NCBI GenBank assembly: GCA_038087015.1
Contig: JASBNA010000041.1
Span: 368,442-432,441, forward strand
Reading direction: 5' to 3'
DNA from: Cerrena zonata
Taxonomy: Eukaryota; Basidiomycota; Agaricomycetes; Polyporales; Cerrenaceae
Length of the DNA: 64,000 nt
The notes under the pieces were generated by a model that was given only the letters and a program-made list of their open reading frames with translations, ran no database searches and had not been told where the DNA came from. A program made the translations under genes and the position numbers. Every line of letters begins with the position of its first letter. The first letter of the stretch is position 1. Below, one piece after another: positions 48,123 to 61,000 of this stretch.

Positions 48123-51100
48123 TCAAGCTCGTTGCAACCAACCGACATCCAGGCCGGTCATGGTCTTCATATGTTCAGGATAAGCCGTATTGCTCTCCTT
48201 GAGCAATCCAGCCAACCTCCTGCATATGTCTATTGGGTAGTATAGGTGTTCCGCCTGCGGGAACCCGGGGTACTTGTTCAGGATTCTAAGAAACCAGCGT
48301 CAATACATCACGCAGAAAAGAAAACAAGCATAGCAAATAAACGCACGTATGAAGTTCAGTCGTAGTCGAAGGGACAAGAAGCTTAAACAGGACCTTAGCC
48401 CCACGTATCGACCCATTCTTCGGGATGAGGAACTGTGAAGGCGTGGTATACGATAATCGCATATTAGGCTTGAACAGCCAAATAAGAATCCTCGGCCGGT
48501 CATCTTCCTCGTCTACTACGACGAACCGATACGTCGCGTGTGCTTGGACGAATTCGTTCATGTCTTCCACGATGAACGCGGAGAGTGGGAGTTTTAGCGG
48601 TCTATGAGAATTTCAAAAGTGATTAGAACTGCTGAGAGCGGAGATGAGGAGGGTGGTTACTCACTCTGACATGGGACTGACGGGACGGAAGGCATATTTC
48701 GCTAGCCTGTATATCGTACAGGGTTCGCCGCCTGTTGGAGTGTGTTCGCGCGAACGGCCGACTACTGCTCCGCAGATACATCGAACGCGATGCCAGTCAT
48801 CCGAATACTATCAAGAAAGGTGTATTAGCAAGTGCCAGGGTCAGATGGGGAATAGCTTCGATAAACTGATGAACTATCAAAAAGCACGTAAAGCGGAAAT
48901 AATTCAGAAGAGAAGGGGTGAATAGGAAAGGTGCGAGATGTCGCCACGCAGGTAGCTCCCAAGACATTGATCTTTGTAACACGAGAGTTGTTTAGCCCGG
49001 CATATAATTGTTCTTCTTGGACGATTGGTATCAGCCGAAGGAATAACCTGTTGCGTCCCTCACGCCATCCGTCATCACCCATCATCAACCCAAAACCAGC
49101 AAAGGGCTTCGAGCCAACTCTAAGTGATGCGAAGTAACGCAAAGGATTAACAACCATGGGTGAAGAGCCCAACGTCGACTTTCTTATACGTCCGTGCCAG
49201 CAGAAAGCAGAAACAGAAAGATAGAAACAGATTTGAACAAGTAGAAGAGAACGTACCTTCTCAACTTCCGCCTCAGTATCACAGAAATTCGTCGTAATCA
49301 CCGCATCCTCATGCACAAGCACATAACTCCCACCAACAAGTCCTTCCCCAGCCTCAGGCCAAAACCCATCTTTCGATCCCTTCTTGACATCTTCACTCAA
49401 CTTCAAATCAGCATGGCACATCCACGCATCTACCAATTCCGCCCAGTGTTCCGATGGCAAATCACGATACTGATGTAACCGCGATGCATGAACCAGAGGG
49501 AGTGAACAAGAGGCACAGATGAACGAAGTTGGCGTCAACGAAGAAAGTTGGGTAGCATCTAGTATGGCTACGTCCGCAGCTTCGTTTTCGTTTATCTCAG
49601 GGATGGGAGATGGGGTGTTGTGTCGTGAACGGCTTGAGGGTGAAGAGGTGGGGAGTTTGATTTCGAAGCGATCACCCGTACCCGGGATTGGTTTGACTTC
49701 TTTCTTCCCGATGGGGACCCGGACGGGGAGGCAGAGCATAGGAGAAGTCCCTGAGTCACATTCTAGTAAAAGCTGTTTGCCTTTGGTGCCACCATCGTTC
49801 GAGACGACTTCGGCATTGACGTGGCTTCCTAACTTGAGTCCGCGAATGGTTAAGAATACTAGAATGTGCTGCAAATTTTCATGGTGCTCCGCAACGTAGC
49901 TGACATCCAGGTGTTCTACAAAGCAAAGGTCATTCGTAATTAGAAGTGCCACGAATTAAATTTAATCAAATAACGTACCTTGCACAGGCTCGATTCGACC
50001 ATGAGAGGAGCCTGGTCTCGATCCCGGCCTTGAGTTTCTGGCAGACCTTGACTTCTTCTGTTCGTTCGAATGAGGGACAGGTGAGGTCCTGGAGCTAGAA
50101 GAAAGAAGCCAGGCAAGAGGTGGCGCCGACAGACTTCTCGAACGATTTTTCTTCGAGGCCTTGAGTGGTTTCGGTGCAGAGATATCAAAGGTGTCGTCTT
50201 GTTCACGGGAGAGCGAGTAGGATTTTCCACGAGAATGTTTCGGTGGATGAAGTAAGCGTTCAGGGATTGGTTCTCTCACGAACTCTGGTAGTGAGAGAAG
50301 TGCCTCGGGGTCACGTTCCTCCAACCTCATACGGCGTTGTATGGGTTCGGGGACAGCTTCGCGCATGAATTCAGGTAGGGTTAGAAGAGCATTGGGGTCG
50401 TGCATTCTGTCAGAGGGTTGTTCGGTATGTGAACGTTCAAGGGGAGGATGGTATGTCGCATCTTGGGATTGCAGTCGGCCTGCACCAGCGTGTACCATCA
50501 GTTGTTCAACGAAGGCTTTCCGCTAAATTGTGTGTCAGTAGGCGAGCTACGCTACGAAATAATACTTACCTTTTCTACATCCTGCTGCTTCGCTTGCTCC
50601 AACTTGGCTTTGAGGCTGCTGCTGATCTCTGCAGATTGGTCGTTCATCTTCCGACCCGAAGCCTTCCCAATGAGTGCTACCATCCTCTCCAGGTCAGTAT
50701 TGACGTCGTCCACGTCGGTCGCCTTCTGCTTGCCAAGTCGTTTGGCCCGTTCCATTTGCTCTACCTTCGTCTTCTTAAGCTCGACACGTTGACTGTGAAG
50801 CTGTGGAGCAACCATGTATAGTCTGTCAATTGCCATAGTCACTGCCTCCAGGTCCATCTTCATCTTCTCGCTCATCGCAGAAGAACCACTACCACCAACA
50901 TTATTCGTTATGATCGAATCCGTATCTTTGGGTGCGACCGAGCTCCTAGACGCCTCCTTCTCGAACACGAAATCCTTGGATTCGTACTCATACTGGGGCA
51001 AGTGATCATAGTCCACATCGTGTTCGTAGTCTGCTGGATCGTATTCTGGGGGCAAGTGGCTGTCGTCCGTAGTGGACCGACACAGCGTGGACAGCATTTC

Positions 51101-51971
51101 CAGGTCATCGTCAATACGCGACCACAGCAGCGCAGTCTCCACCGCTCTTACCGGAGATCTTGCTGGCTGTTGACGGCCATCGAGTACAGACCGCTCCAGT
51201 TGGAAATCGCTCAGTTGGCGACGCAAGTCTGTAAAGGCATCCTCTGGTGAGGGGATCCTCGCCACTTTATTACTAGAACTCCAAGAAGACACTCGAGGCG
51301 AGGTAGAAGGTGCAGAAGGGGGATAGAGTTCAAACAGGCGGTGAAAGTGCGTGAGCAAAGATACTAGGGATCCAGCCAATTGCGAATGTTGTGAGTCGAG
51401 TCCCACAGCCAGTCTAGCTACGCGATCTTGGAGCTCCCGCAGTAAAAGAGCATCATCTGTCGAGTTGCATGGCTGAGATATCTGTCCATCATGTTCCTCG
51501 GAGCGAAGGTTCGATACTAGGGTTTGTAAAGCGGTTGTATGTGACAGTGACGCGGTAGAGGTCGATGGACTAGGCATGGAGTGTCGCCTGTCGGGAACGA
51601 TAGGCTGCCATGACCTTGTCGCAGTCAGCAGGTCGTTCAAAGTCGTCAGACATAGTGTACGAAGGTTGTTAATCGATGGCGGAAGTTCGTCCTAAGAAAG
51701 AATGAGTCGCAAATGACATAATAGCACTGAGCCCACTCACACTGCGACCCCCTACCCTCGATGCCTCTGTATATGCTGGTATCGTCGTCGAGGGACCCGG
51801 TATGGCAGAGTCAATGTCGAGGCGTAATTGCTCTGATTCAAGGCTTTCCAAGAGCTCCTCCTGCTCCCTCTCGGCTAATGTTGGGAACGGTTTCGGTACG
51901 CCACGGGTCAGCACATGAGAGATATCAGAAACATCAGCGTCCAATGTCCTGGGACGAGTGAGGGTCGCCAT
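48123..51971 (-). CDS. Disordered N-terminal region fused to a HECT_2 (UBE3D-like) domain, 1115 aa
   Basis: Exons on the minus strand are 51741-51971, 50570-51691, 49979-50522, 49257-49915, 48948-49178, 48665-48807, 48347-48601 and 48123-48285; every junction keeps frame. Residues 1 to about 630 are mostly disordered and Ser/Pro/Glu-rich, with short helical parts (REQEELLESLESEQ, VELKKTKVEQMERAKRLGKQ) and repeated EALLSLPEFVREPIPE elements. From about 633 comes a domain like the E2-binding HECT_2 family (human UBE3D): ICASCSLPL, DLPSEHWAELVDAWMCH, YVLVHEDAVITTNF, WHRVRCICGAVVG and a C-terminal NKYPGFPQAEHLYYPID. That family binds E2 ubiquitin conjugases. A two-gene reading would leave 12 bp between stop and start, so a fusion is favoured. 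The 140-nt intron 48808-48947 is the least certain junction. Confidence 0.7.
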
Positions 51972-52380
51972 GCAACGGTGCACAAGATGTCAAGTGGGTA
52001 GTTGTCTTTGGGAAACGGGGAAATGAGGGTGCAGATGACTGCTTCAAGTAAGAGGGATTCGGAAGTGAATTTGAAAAGAGTGACGGGTGTTGCAAAAGAA
52101 CGGTAATGGTTTAATATCCGTCTGGTAATGAATTGACGGAGAATACACCCTCCAAATCGTCGTCGTTGTGGTCGTCGTCGCAGTAGTTGAAGCTTGAAGC
52201 TTGGCTTCAAAAGGCTAAGTAAGTGCTTACTTATTTATATTGTATAGAGTTATATCTATATTATGCTGACTGTGGGAATATTATGGTTCTATGTTATTCA
52301 AGCGTTAATACCTACTTGCTGGCTCGAAAGTATCGTACTCAAATACCCTTGGAGTTGTACTTGCACATTCTCAGTCTGTT
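51972..52380. promoter_or_regulatory. Divergent promoter region, no specific site seen
   Basis: A 409-bp gap between two start codons facing apart, the HECT_2 gene and RUD3. Contains a run of GTCGTC repeats near 52160-52185 but no recognised factor site. Confidence 0.35.
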
Positions 52381-54089
52381 ATGTCTAGCCCGACTATCAA
52401 TGGGGCCAGTAGCCGACAATCCTTTGACAGTGACAGGGTACACTCGCCTCCACCGGTTTCGAATGGCACACCCGACCATGAAGATCTCGAGGGACTGGAC
52501 CCAGTTCAACGTTTGCAGCGTGAACTCGAGAGGACTAGGGAAGAGAAAGATAATCTCGCAGCTCAATACCGTAATCTTCTAGCCAAACTGACGCAGATGC
52601 GTACTACGCTAGGAAATAAACTAAAGCAGGATGCCGTACGTTGTACGCCTCTTATACCATAAAACCAATGTCATGAATCTTTGCTTGGTAGGAAGAACTC
52701 GACCGTCAGGAGCAGCTGGTACAACAGCTCACATCTCAGAACGAGGACCTGAACTCCACTGTTGAAACTCTCAAGTCGGAATTAATTGTTTCGAATGAGG
52801 AGGCAGACCGTGCTTCCAGAGAACTTGAAGTTATGCGCAGTCGCGCATTACAGGAGAATGCTCAAGAGGCGTTTCTAAGAGAAAGAGAGCTACGGGAATT
52901 GCAGAACGAGCTAGAACAATGTCGAATGGAGCGGGATGAATGGGAGCAGAAGGCACTTCAGGAACATATCGTGGCGGATGAGGTGAAGACGTCCCTCGAA
53001 TCACTTCAGAGGGATCTTGAAGTCGAGCGTGAGGCTCGAATACAAGAATCTATTCAGCTGGAGGTAGAACGAGAGAAGACTGCAAACCTGCAGTCCGTGC
53101 TGGAGGACTTCCAAACAGGTAAGACACACCTACTAGACTATATCCTATCTATGTCCCCCTAACGTCCAACAGGGAAGGATCACGAATTACACCAGGCCGT
53201 TGATTCATATGAGAAGCAGCTCGAGCAGGTCACACAAAGTCTAGCAGAATTTAAACATCGAGCATTAAATGCCGAGCTTCAACTCGAGGAATCGTCTACG
53301 AATTCCCATACACTAGATGATCTTGAGAAGAAATTGAAGGAGAAGACGGTTCTAAACGACAAGCTCCGTCATGAAGGTAAGCAGCACTCAGTATATTGGT
53401 CAATTACAAGAGCCATTCTCTGAACACGCTTCTTCACCACTTAGCGGTCATCATGAACGAGCATTTAATGGAGGCTCTCCGTCGACTAAGGACGAACCTC
53501 CAACGACACCAGCGTTGATCGTCGTCTGATAACAAATATTCTTCTACAATTCCTCAATACCCCACGCGCAGACTCAAAACGATTCGAGATGCTTTCTTTA
53601 CTTTCGACCATCCTGCAATGGGATGATGATGAACGGGAGAAAGCGGGTTTACAAAGGACTAGTGCTATCCCTTCATCTGGATCGTCTATATGGGGCAGAG
53701 CTACAAGTCCTAGCAGCGCGAAGGGCAAGGCGCCTGAGCTGGAAAAGACTGACGAAACAGAGGTACGTATATCATCTATGAGTATATACTCTGGTAAATA
53801 CTTATCAATATCGCGACAGTCCTTCTCACGTTTATGGGTCGAATTTCTCCTTACCGAAGCAGCAGCAGGTGAAGGTACCGCACCGCCACCCAAGTCACCA
53901 GGCTCTCGCACCAATACCTCCCTACCTGGAACTCCGACAAGACCTACCTCGCATTTGTCCCCAAATTCATTTAAGACAGGTAGTCGACTACCTTCATTTA
54001 CCTCTGCTGCGATGGCCAGTTCGCCAAACCTTGCTCTACAGTCACCCTCGAGGAAGGGGAAGGAAAAGGCATTGGATACAAGCCCGTGA
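52381..54089 (+). CDS. RUD3: Golgi GRAB-domain coiled-coil protein, Rud3/GMAP-210 type, one apparent frameshift
   Basis: Exons are 52381-52635, 52692-53118, 53173-53376, 53445-53762 and 53820-54089. Residues about 35-300 are long coiled coil (VQRLQRELERTREEKDNLAAQ and following). The C-terminus has the GRAB domain that binds Arf1-GTP at the cis-Golgi: VDRRLITNILLQFLNTPRAD..RFEMLSLLSTILQWDDDEREKAGL, then ESFSRLWVEFLLTEA. The frame breaks at about 53496-53502 (GACGAACCTCCAACG, one C too many). Dropping one base restores frame through the remaining exon and splice, giving about 490 aa. As written the protein would stop just before the GRAB domain. The gene is conserved, so a sequencing error is at least as likely as inactivation. 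Confidence 0.85.
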
Positions 54090-54239
54090 GGTCACTGAGG
54101 TAACGTTAGGCGTATTGGATTTGTGGGTGGATTGGTGTATGGACTGACTTGCTTCTGTCGTTCTATTTTGACTTTCGTTTAATATTGGTTTTTTCTCTCC
54201 CACCGCGCAAGGTCTGTGTTATTGAACAAGACTACAATG

Positions 54240-55859
54240 CTATCGATAATGGGTAAATGATATGATAGCAGCACGGACACCTTCACTCTTGTCATTCGTT
54301 TCGTCATCGCTGTCACTATCGTCGTAATTATCATCGCTTGATTGCTCATCTTCATCAGGAAAGTCTTTATGAATAGCAAGCAGTCTCTTCGCTACTCTCG
54401 GCCCTTGAATAGACCAGTAGTAGTACACCCTTCGCGCGAGCGTTTCACATCTTGCGAATTGCTCTGCCGAGAGGTATTGGCTTAACTGTGAGATAGATTT
54501 TAACACCCAATCCACGGCCGCATACTGTGAATAAGACTGAGTGAATGTATAATGCAATGGATCGGGGGCCTTACGCGAAACATCTTGAAAGCTGTATCTT
54601 CGTCCAAAGTGACAAAGTCGCCGAACCTTTCTCGGATGACATTTCTTATGGTCGGTTGGCTTTGTTCGAGGACATACGGATGATAGCTCTCCAGCTGCTT
54701 GCATATTTTACCCAGGTGCTACAACAAAGATATCAGGCAAATGTCACCCCTAGCAAGATCATCACCAACCAATTCTCTCTCTTCGGGTCCTAGATTCCGT
54801 CTTTTTATGTCTTGCACAGCGGCTATGATACTATCACGGGACAAAAGGATATAACACGCTGTTCATGATGAGATTGACAATGGCTGCATACACTCAATAA
54901 GTAGTCGGTGCGTTACCTTGCAGCGCATTCCATATAGTTTGGCCCCATTGTTTCCTCAGCCGATTTTCGAAATAGAGTGATTGTTCTCCAATGACCAAGC
55001 TCCCTTCGAGCAGTATATCGTTGCTTAACATTTCGATGCACTCTGCCATAGTGTCCTCAAGAAAGGAGAGGGAAAGTTCCCTTATGAGACGAAATGTCCG
55101 GGCTCGGTATGTGTAATATCGATGCAGAGGGGAAGTTGCAGTGTACCTGATGATGCCTTCGAGATAATAGTAGGGGCTTGGAAGTCCTGGATACAGATCA
55201 TATTCAAAGTCAGCGAATACAACTGAGTCATCTCCTTCCTGGAAGGGTCCAATCTCGATTTCCACATCCTCGTCTTCATCTGTACCTTCGTCTTCATTCG
55301 CGCCTTGCGGTTCATCCGCACCTGAGTCCACAACCGCAACATAAATCTCAAAAGGCAGTGATACCTCATCGTACGAGTAACGCCCTATATCAACGTCGTA
55401 GTATTTCCCCGAATCTGAGTTCTTAAGTGGTCGCGGTGGTATCCCGAGAGCGATGAAATTTAGGTGGGCAAGGATAGGTGAAATGTGGCACCAAAGAGAC
55501 TTCTGTGAGGTAGGTGATCTTTAACGAGGGTCAGTCATGAATGTGCCATAGAAGAACCGTCACAGTTGTACTGACGGAAGACCACTCTCGCCCACAAGCT
55601 TGCCTAGCCAGATAATAGTGATATCTCTGAATTGACGACTGGTTTCAAGCATTGGTCGGATCGGACTGATGCTTAGTCGACTAGTCCAGATCGATCCATC
55701 GCTGTGAATGACAGCGCTCGGGTCTCTCTCCCGGACAGTGTAGAGTTCGTGAAAGTAATCCAGAAGTACCTCGAGGACAATTTGGTGAAGCAATTCAGTT
55801 GGGAGGCGTAAATAGCTTCGATCCCGTTCGGAAGTCTGGTTTCCTACAGTCCAAGCCAT
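54240..55859 (-). CDS. Divergent F-box-like family member, 471 aa
   Basis: Exons on the minus strand are 55576-55859, 54917-55518, 54770-54858, 54575-54718 and 54240-54536. The N-terminus has the family's F-box-like block (YLRLPTELLHQIVLEVLLDYFHEL, then ISPIRPMLETSRQFRDITI) as in the genes at 2.6-3.9 and 36.9-40.7 kb. Exon 2 encodes an acidic stretch (DEPQGANEDEGTDEDEDVEI). The C-terminus is acidic (SSDDNYDDSDSDDETND). Introns use donors GTCAGT and GTTGGT, and one intron (54537-54574) is only 38 nt, so the 3' half of the model is less certain. It is a distant relative of the cluster genes; function unknown. Confidence 0.6.
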
Positions 55860-58077
55860 GGTCAACACTATTTGACAGACAGAATGTCCACAGAAAGAAG
55901 GCTAGGGTCGGTGTCAACAGTGGGAGGGGGATTTGGTCGGTTACTATGCGGTGCCAGTGGGGGTTGCGGTAGCAAGAAGGGACAAGTTATCGTGACTATG
56001 GCTACGGCAACGTCTTCCTAAACTGTGAAACTGGTGTCGTTATCCACCTGGTCAAGGAGGGTCGAGATAAGATGTGGAGTTGAAGTAGTCTAACATGTCT
56101 AGATGCCATGTTTTCGACTTGTTATCAAAAAGGGACAGTCACTTACTGTACTAAGTTGAATCAGTAGGGCGGTTGAAAAGGAATAACTCAAAAAGCTTGA
56201 TTCAACTACATACGAATGGATGATACTGGCCTATTTAACTCATGCACGTTTGAAAGACATATAGGGTACAAAGAGTACTCAATAGAAAGAGAGGTAGGCA
56301 AAGTACTTGAAGCGACTCGCGTAAAAATATAAATATTAACGAATGACACACTAGTACTAGCAGTACTATACTAGAGTTAAGTAAGTACTTACCAAATCGT
56401 ATTAAGGTGATTAGTACTAGATAGTAATCCAACAATAATATCATAATCGTAATATGAAGCGCCATGAGGCAGTACTCCACGCCAGGCTGCGCCCAATTCT
56501 TCGACACTTGGACCAAACCTGAACCATCATGTTCTGACTTCGCAAATGCGAATGAGTGGTAGCCACTTGCCGACTGATTCTATAAAGGAATACCGAAATT
56601 CGGCTTGCTTCTCGTCGGGTTCAAGTTTCTGCCTCGTTGCGCTAGCGTATGGTTGCAAGAAATTGAAGTTACCCAGATAGAAATCGTTTTCCACGTCACC
56701 CTTACCCTCGCGAGGGCCACCGGTGAGAAATCCGTGCTATGATTACGCGGGAACCTTCATCTACTAGACTTGCACTGTACAAGGTGATTGTATGCGTCAT
56801 GTTTTAATTAGTGGCCATGGATGCTACAGCATGTGCATGTAGCTGCTGAATCGCGTAGCGTTCATCGAGGTAGAACGGTACGTTGCTCCGATAGGAATTT
56901 CGCGCTCTCACGCAAAACAGTCACTTCGCGTAAGGATACCGTACAAGCGTCTCAAGCGTTCATACAATCCTGATGTTCTTGCATTGACAACACGAGAAGT
57001 ACTACAGCACATTGTTGTCGTTGCAGTAGCGACCAGCTAAAGCCAACGTTTCTCTGCTTGTGTTGCATTCGCACAGCGAATACCGCAATGAACTCTGCGA
57101 GTAGCCACCATTCAAATCTGTGAGCGCCACCAACATGATGAGTGCATCATGGCTCTCATTGACCAATACTTCCGGGCTAGCTACCGTCATCCCGGGTGAG
57201 AACCATCATCTTCGTTCCGACGATGCCCTCGAATCCGTATCTGATACTCGAAGTTCTACTGTTAGACATCACCGCAGCCTACCCTTCGATCTGGCATTTT
57301 GTTGTTAGGGTTTGGGGTCAGCTCAATCTGAATTAGCTCACACTTGACACTGATACGAAAGAAGGTCTGAAGTCTAACATTTGACCTTTGGTTGATGTAC
57401 CAAAGTAGTGTCGCTATTGACCTATCACCAACGGGAGCCCAAACCGGCAACCGCCTGAGTGGTTTATTTCGATCTTACACACGGTATAGATGCTCGTCAC
57501 ACATGATTCGAGTGTTGGACTCAAGTTCGATGAATGCTCGTCGGTCCGCCAAATGAGGCAAGTACTTTCGACGACCGAATGAAAATAGTCGACAGTGCGT
57601 CAGCGCAGCGTTTTCCGGAGATACTCAATGGACCTCGACGTTCGACATTGGTTAGGTTGGCAGGGTTGGCCTCGTCGAGGCTGCTTCCACCTTCTACATG
57701 AAGACGATATGGAATAGAACTCGGTCTCGGCATTCATGCGGCCAAGCGTCTCGCTTAAGGGTCATCGAATTTCAGTTGATCTACACGAGGCACCTCTAGC
57801 GCCAAATGTCACTCAGGATGCTAATGCCGCCCATCCACAATCTCGTTTCCCCTTACTTCCCCACCCTTGTTTCTTCTTTGACCTGCATTGTTTCACGATC
57901 GTATAGGGCCACCTTACATACACGAATTTGAACGACTATCCTGCTCACTGCTGACCTTATCCTAGGCATCATCACGTAGCACATTCATCCTACGACATTT
58001 CTACGTTCATTAACGAAACTACGTGTCTGGAACGTATCTGACGAAGTTTCATTGTATATACTCTGGGTTTGAACATC
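55860..58077. other. Intergenic, nothing recognised
   Basis: About 2.2 kb without a supported exon. Short open frames at 57002-57733 show no motif. The last 60 bases before 58078 look like a promoter/leader with TATATACTC at about 58055. Confidence 0.45.
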
Positions 58078-61000
58078 ATGGCCCGAAGTAAGTGTCTACT
58101 ACATACTGTGTTTGAAACATCTTTATAATGACTAATACTGGTATACAGATCCAGGAAATCCTGGAGATAATAATAATGATGATAACATGGGTAATGGTGC
58201 GGTCACTCCACCTATTCACCCTCCGGAAGGCATCAAGAATAGCAAACGGAAGGCGACTCTGATGAGCTTGCTCGATGCTCTGCATGAATTGAGCCGTGAT
58301 GGGGAGCTCTCGCCCGATGGTAAGTTACTAATGCTAACGGCTTTAATTGGGCGGTTGGAATAATGAGACCATGTTACAGTGGCCGACGCGCAGAGAAGCT
58401 TTGAAGATGATAGAGATGTCCGTAAGTGACAAGTCCTAGGCTCTTCTCAAATGTTATCATTGATTAAGCCATGTTTATAGCCACCGTGGACGAGCATCTT
58501 CAGAAAGTGGGTGCCGATGCATTCAACAAGTTTCAAAGGCATGTTGTCCGGAACATGGTGGCCACCAACTGTTTTTCTTACCTTTTCCCTTTGTTTTACA
58601 GACGAATCCAGCATCTCGATCGGGAGGTATGCAACCTCATGTTTATTGTGAAATGTGGCGTAACATTCGCTGAACATACCTTTAGCTTCGGAACTTTGCC
58701 AATGCGGCTCGACAGCTGGGGAGCTCTGTCGGGATTCTCTCATCCTCGTATCACCTACGTGAACGTCTTGCTCAGATTCTGTTCCTGTTTCGTGAAAATG
58801 CGGCTGATTTGTTCCCTCGGAAAGTCGCGCGACAACCTCGAGAATCGTTCGTCAATCCCAATCAACGACATCTACAGCGTAATAAACGGAAGAAAGCTCA
58901 TGCACTAATCAACACCGTTGTAAACGTAAACGACAGCCTTGAGGCGGAGGAACTTCCAATGCAACTGGAGTATTTTGCCCAGGACGTGACTACCTTTCTA
59001 GACTGCTTGAACGAGTTCCCAGAGTTCTCAGATGAAAGTCTGAATTCGTCTATCGTTTCGCTCAAAGGCGATTTGCAGGTGCGTTTATCGCGTAGATATT
59101 GTCGATCACTCCATCTCTAAAGAGCGTCACAGTACTGGGCTTCATGCTTGAAGTCATATGAGGGTGAGAGAGTAAACCCTATCTACCTCGCAGCAATGTG
59201 ACGTCCTTTTCCACAGGCCAATTCAAATACCCTGCTGTACAGCGGTATGTGCATGATTTGACGAGTGAAATGGGCGAGCACTTGGACAGTATCGCGTCTT
59301 CGCTGTCTATGTTCATTGAAATTGGTTTGTTTTTTCGCTCACTATTTCTATCCTTCTCTGGTAACCTGCTGTTCTTTCACAGGTGTACCCACCATTCGAT
59401 TTGCGCAAAAGCATGCAGCTGCCAATTTACTCAATCTATCCACCGTGGCCACGTTCTTTTCCGCCGTCACCGCTACAACCATGCAGTTCTCTTTCGACAA
59501 AACAGGCACTCCCCTAGCAGATGCCGTGAACGGTTTTTGGTTCACCTCGCTAGTTTTCAGTATCGGAGCCGCAGTCAACAGTCTGCTTGGTTTAACGTGG
59601 AAGCAGGCTATGTAGTATGTTTCAGATTCCTCAAGTGACCAGTTAGGCATCGTCTGATGAATGCTTAGTCGTTCCCCAGGTCACAGAGTCCCGTGGTGGG
59701 TACTCATCTGGATTAAACGATCTCCCCTCATGTTCCTAGTGCTGTCTGTTGCCTGCTTCTCTATGGGCCTTGTGTTATTCGCGTATTCTTCCGGTCAGGT
59801 CAGTGACTTTCCGTTTCGACCGCGATCCCAATATCTGATATCACGTACACGCACGCACTAGCACAAGATTACATCTACAGTCACCACCGTGTTTTCCGCA
59901 TTTAGTTGTTTCGGTCTCGCTGCTGTGTCCACCTGGTTCGCCTCCGAGCGTTGGATCTTCAACCGACACAAAGGCAGGAAGTGGCTTGCTGATGCGCTGT
60001 CAGATACCAAAGTTCGGTTGTATTCGATACCTGGTGTCGGTTGGGCCTTTACACAGCCCAGAGCAGCAGCGCGAAAAGCAGCTTTCTGGACTCGCAGACA
60101 ATCTAAGGACGCCAGCGACTTCTTCTCCGATGTCAGCAAGAAGACCGTCGACGTATTGCGCAGCGTGAAGAGCAGCCGTTCGGACATGACAGAGATTGAC
60201 CATAGTGTCATGGCATCACCCGTTCCACAGTCATTCAGTCCTGAACCAATGTCGCCGACCACACCCTTCTACCAATCCTCCCATCCCCTGATGCCTATCG
60301 CCGAAGTCGAGTCCCGCTCTCGCTCATTCGATATATCGGACGAGAAGACTATTCTTAGTGATGCTGGTTCTACAATCGCACCCTCGACATCGGCGAGTAA
60401 CCCGGCTGCGAGGACACGATGGACGAATGCTGTCAAATCGGTCACTGTGATGCTGCGCTCTACCTCAGCGGCAAGCGGGGCATTTAGCATGCCTAACTCG
60501 CCGAAGAGACAGAGGACAATGTCATCCGAAGGGTCGCGTGGTGGCAGTGGACAGTTGGCCGAAATACTCCCCGGGATGATGAAGGCTTCGAGGGTGGCTG
60601 CTTTGGTGCCTAAACTGAAGAGTCTGGAGACTACTCAGGATCTGGCTGCACATCAGGCTCTGGTTCGACATCTACAGTTCTCTCCAAGTGGAAAGTTTTT
60701 GGCTACTTCTAGGTGAGCCCTGTTCGTTTCATTGTGGATTGCGGCGTTCTGACGATTGACAATGTTACAGTTGGGACCGTACCTCGGTTATTTTCAAAGT
60801 CGGAGTATGTGTCGATTGCCTTCTTCTATGTTGATGGTCAATTAATAAGTTGTCATGATAGGATCCTTTCACCTCACATCGTGTGCTCGCACATCCAGGT
60901 GGTTTCGTTGGTCAGGTCGCTTGGTACGTTCTAATTCTGCTTCATTCACAAGCCGAAGACACTTACAATCTGCTTCAAGGGCACCAATGGGCAACAGCCT

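Noticed and set aside
54545..54793. Plus-strand 82-aa frame
   Set aside because: It is antisense to the 3' half of the divergent F-box-like gene and has no features of its own.
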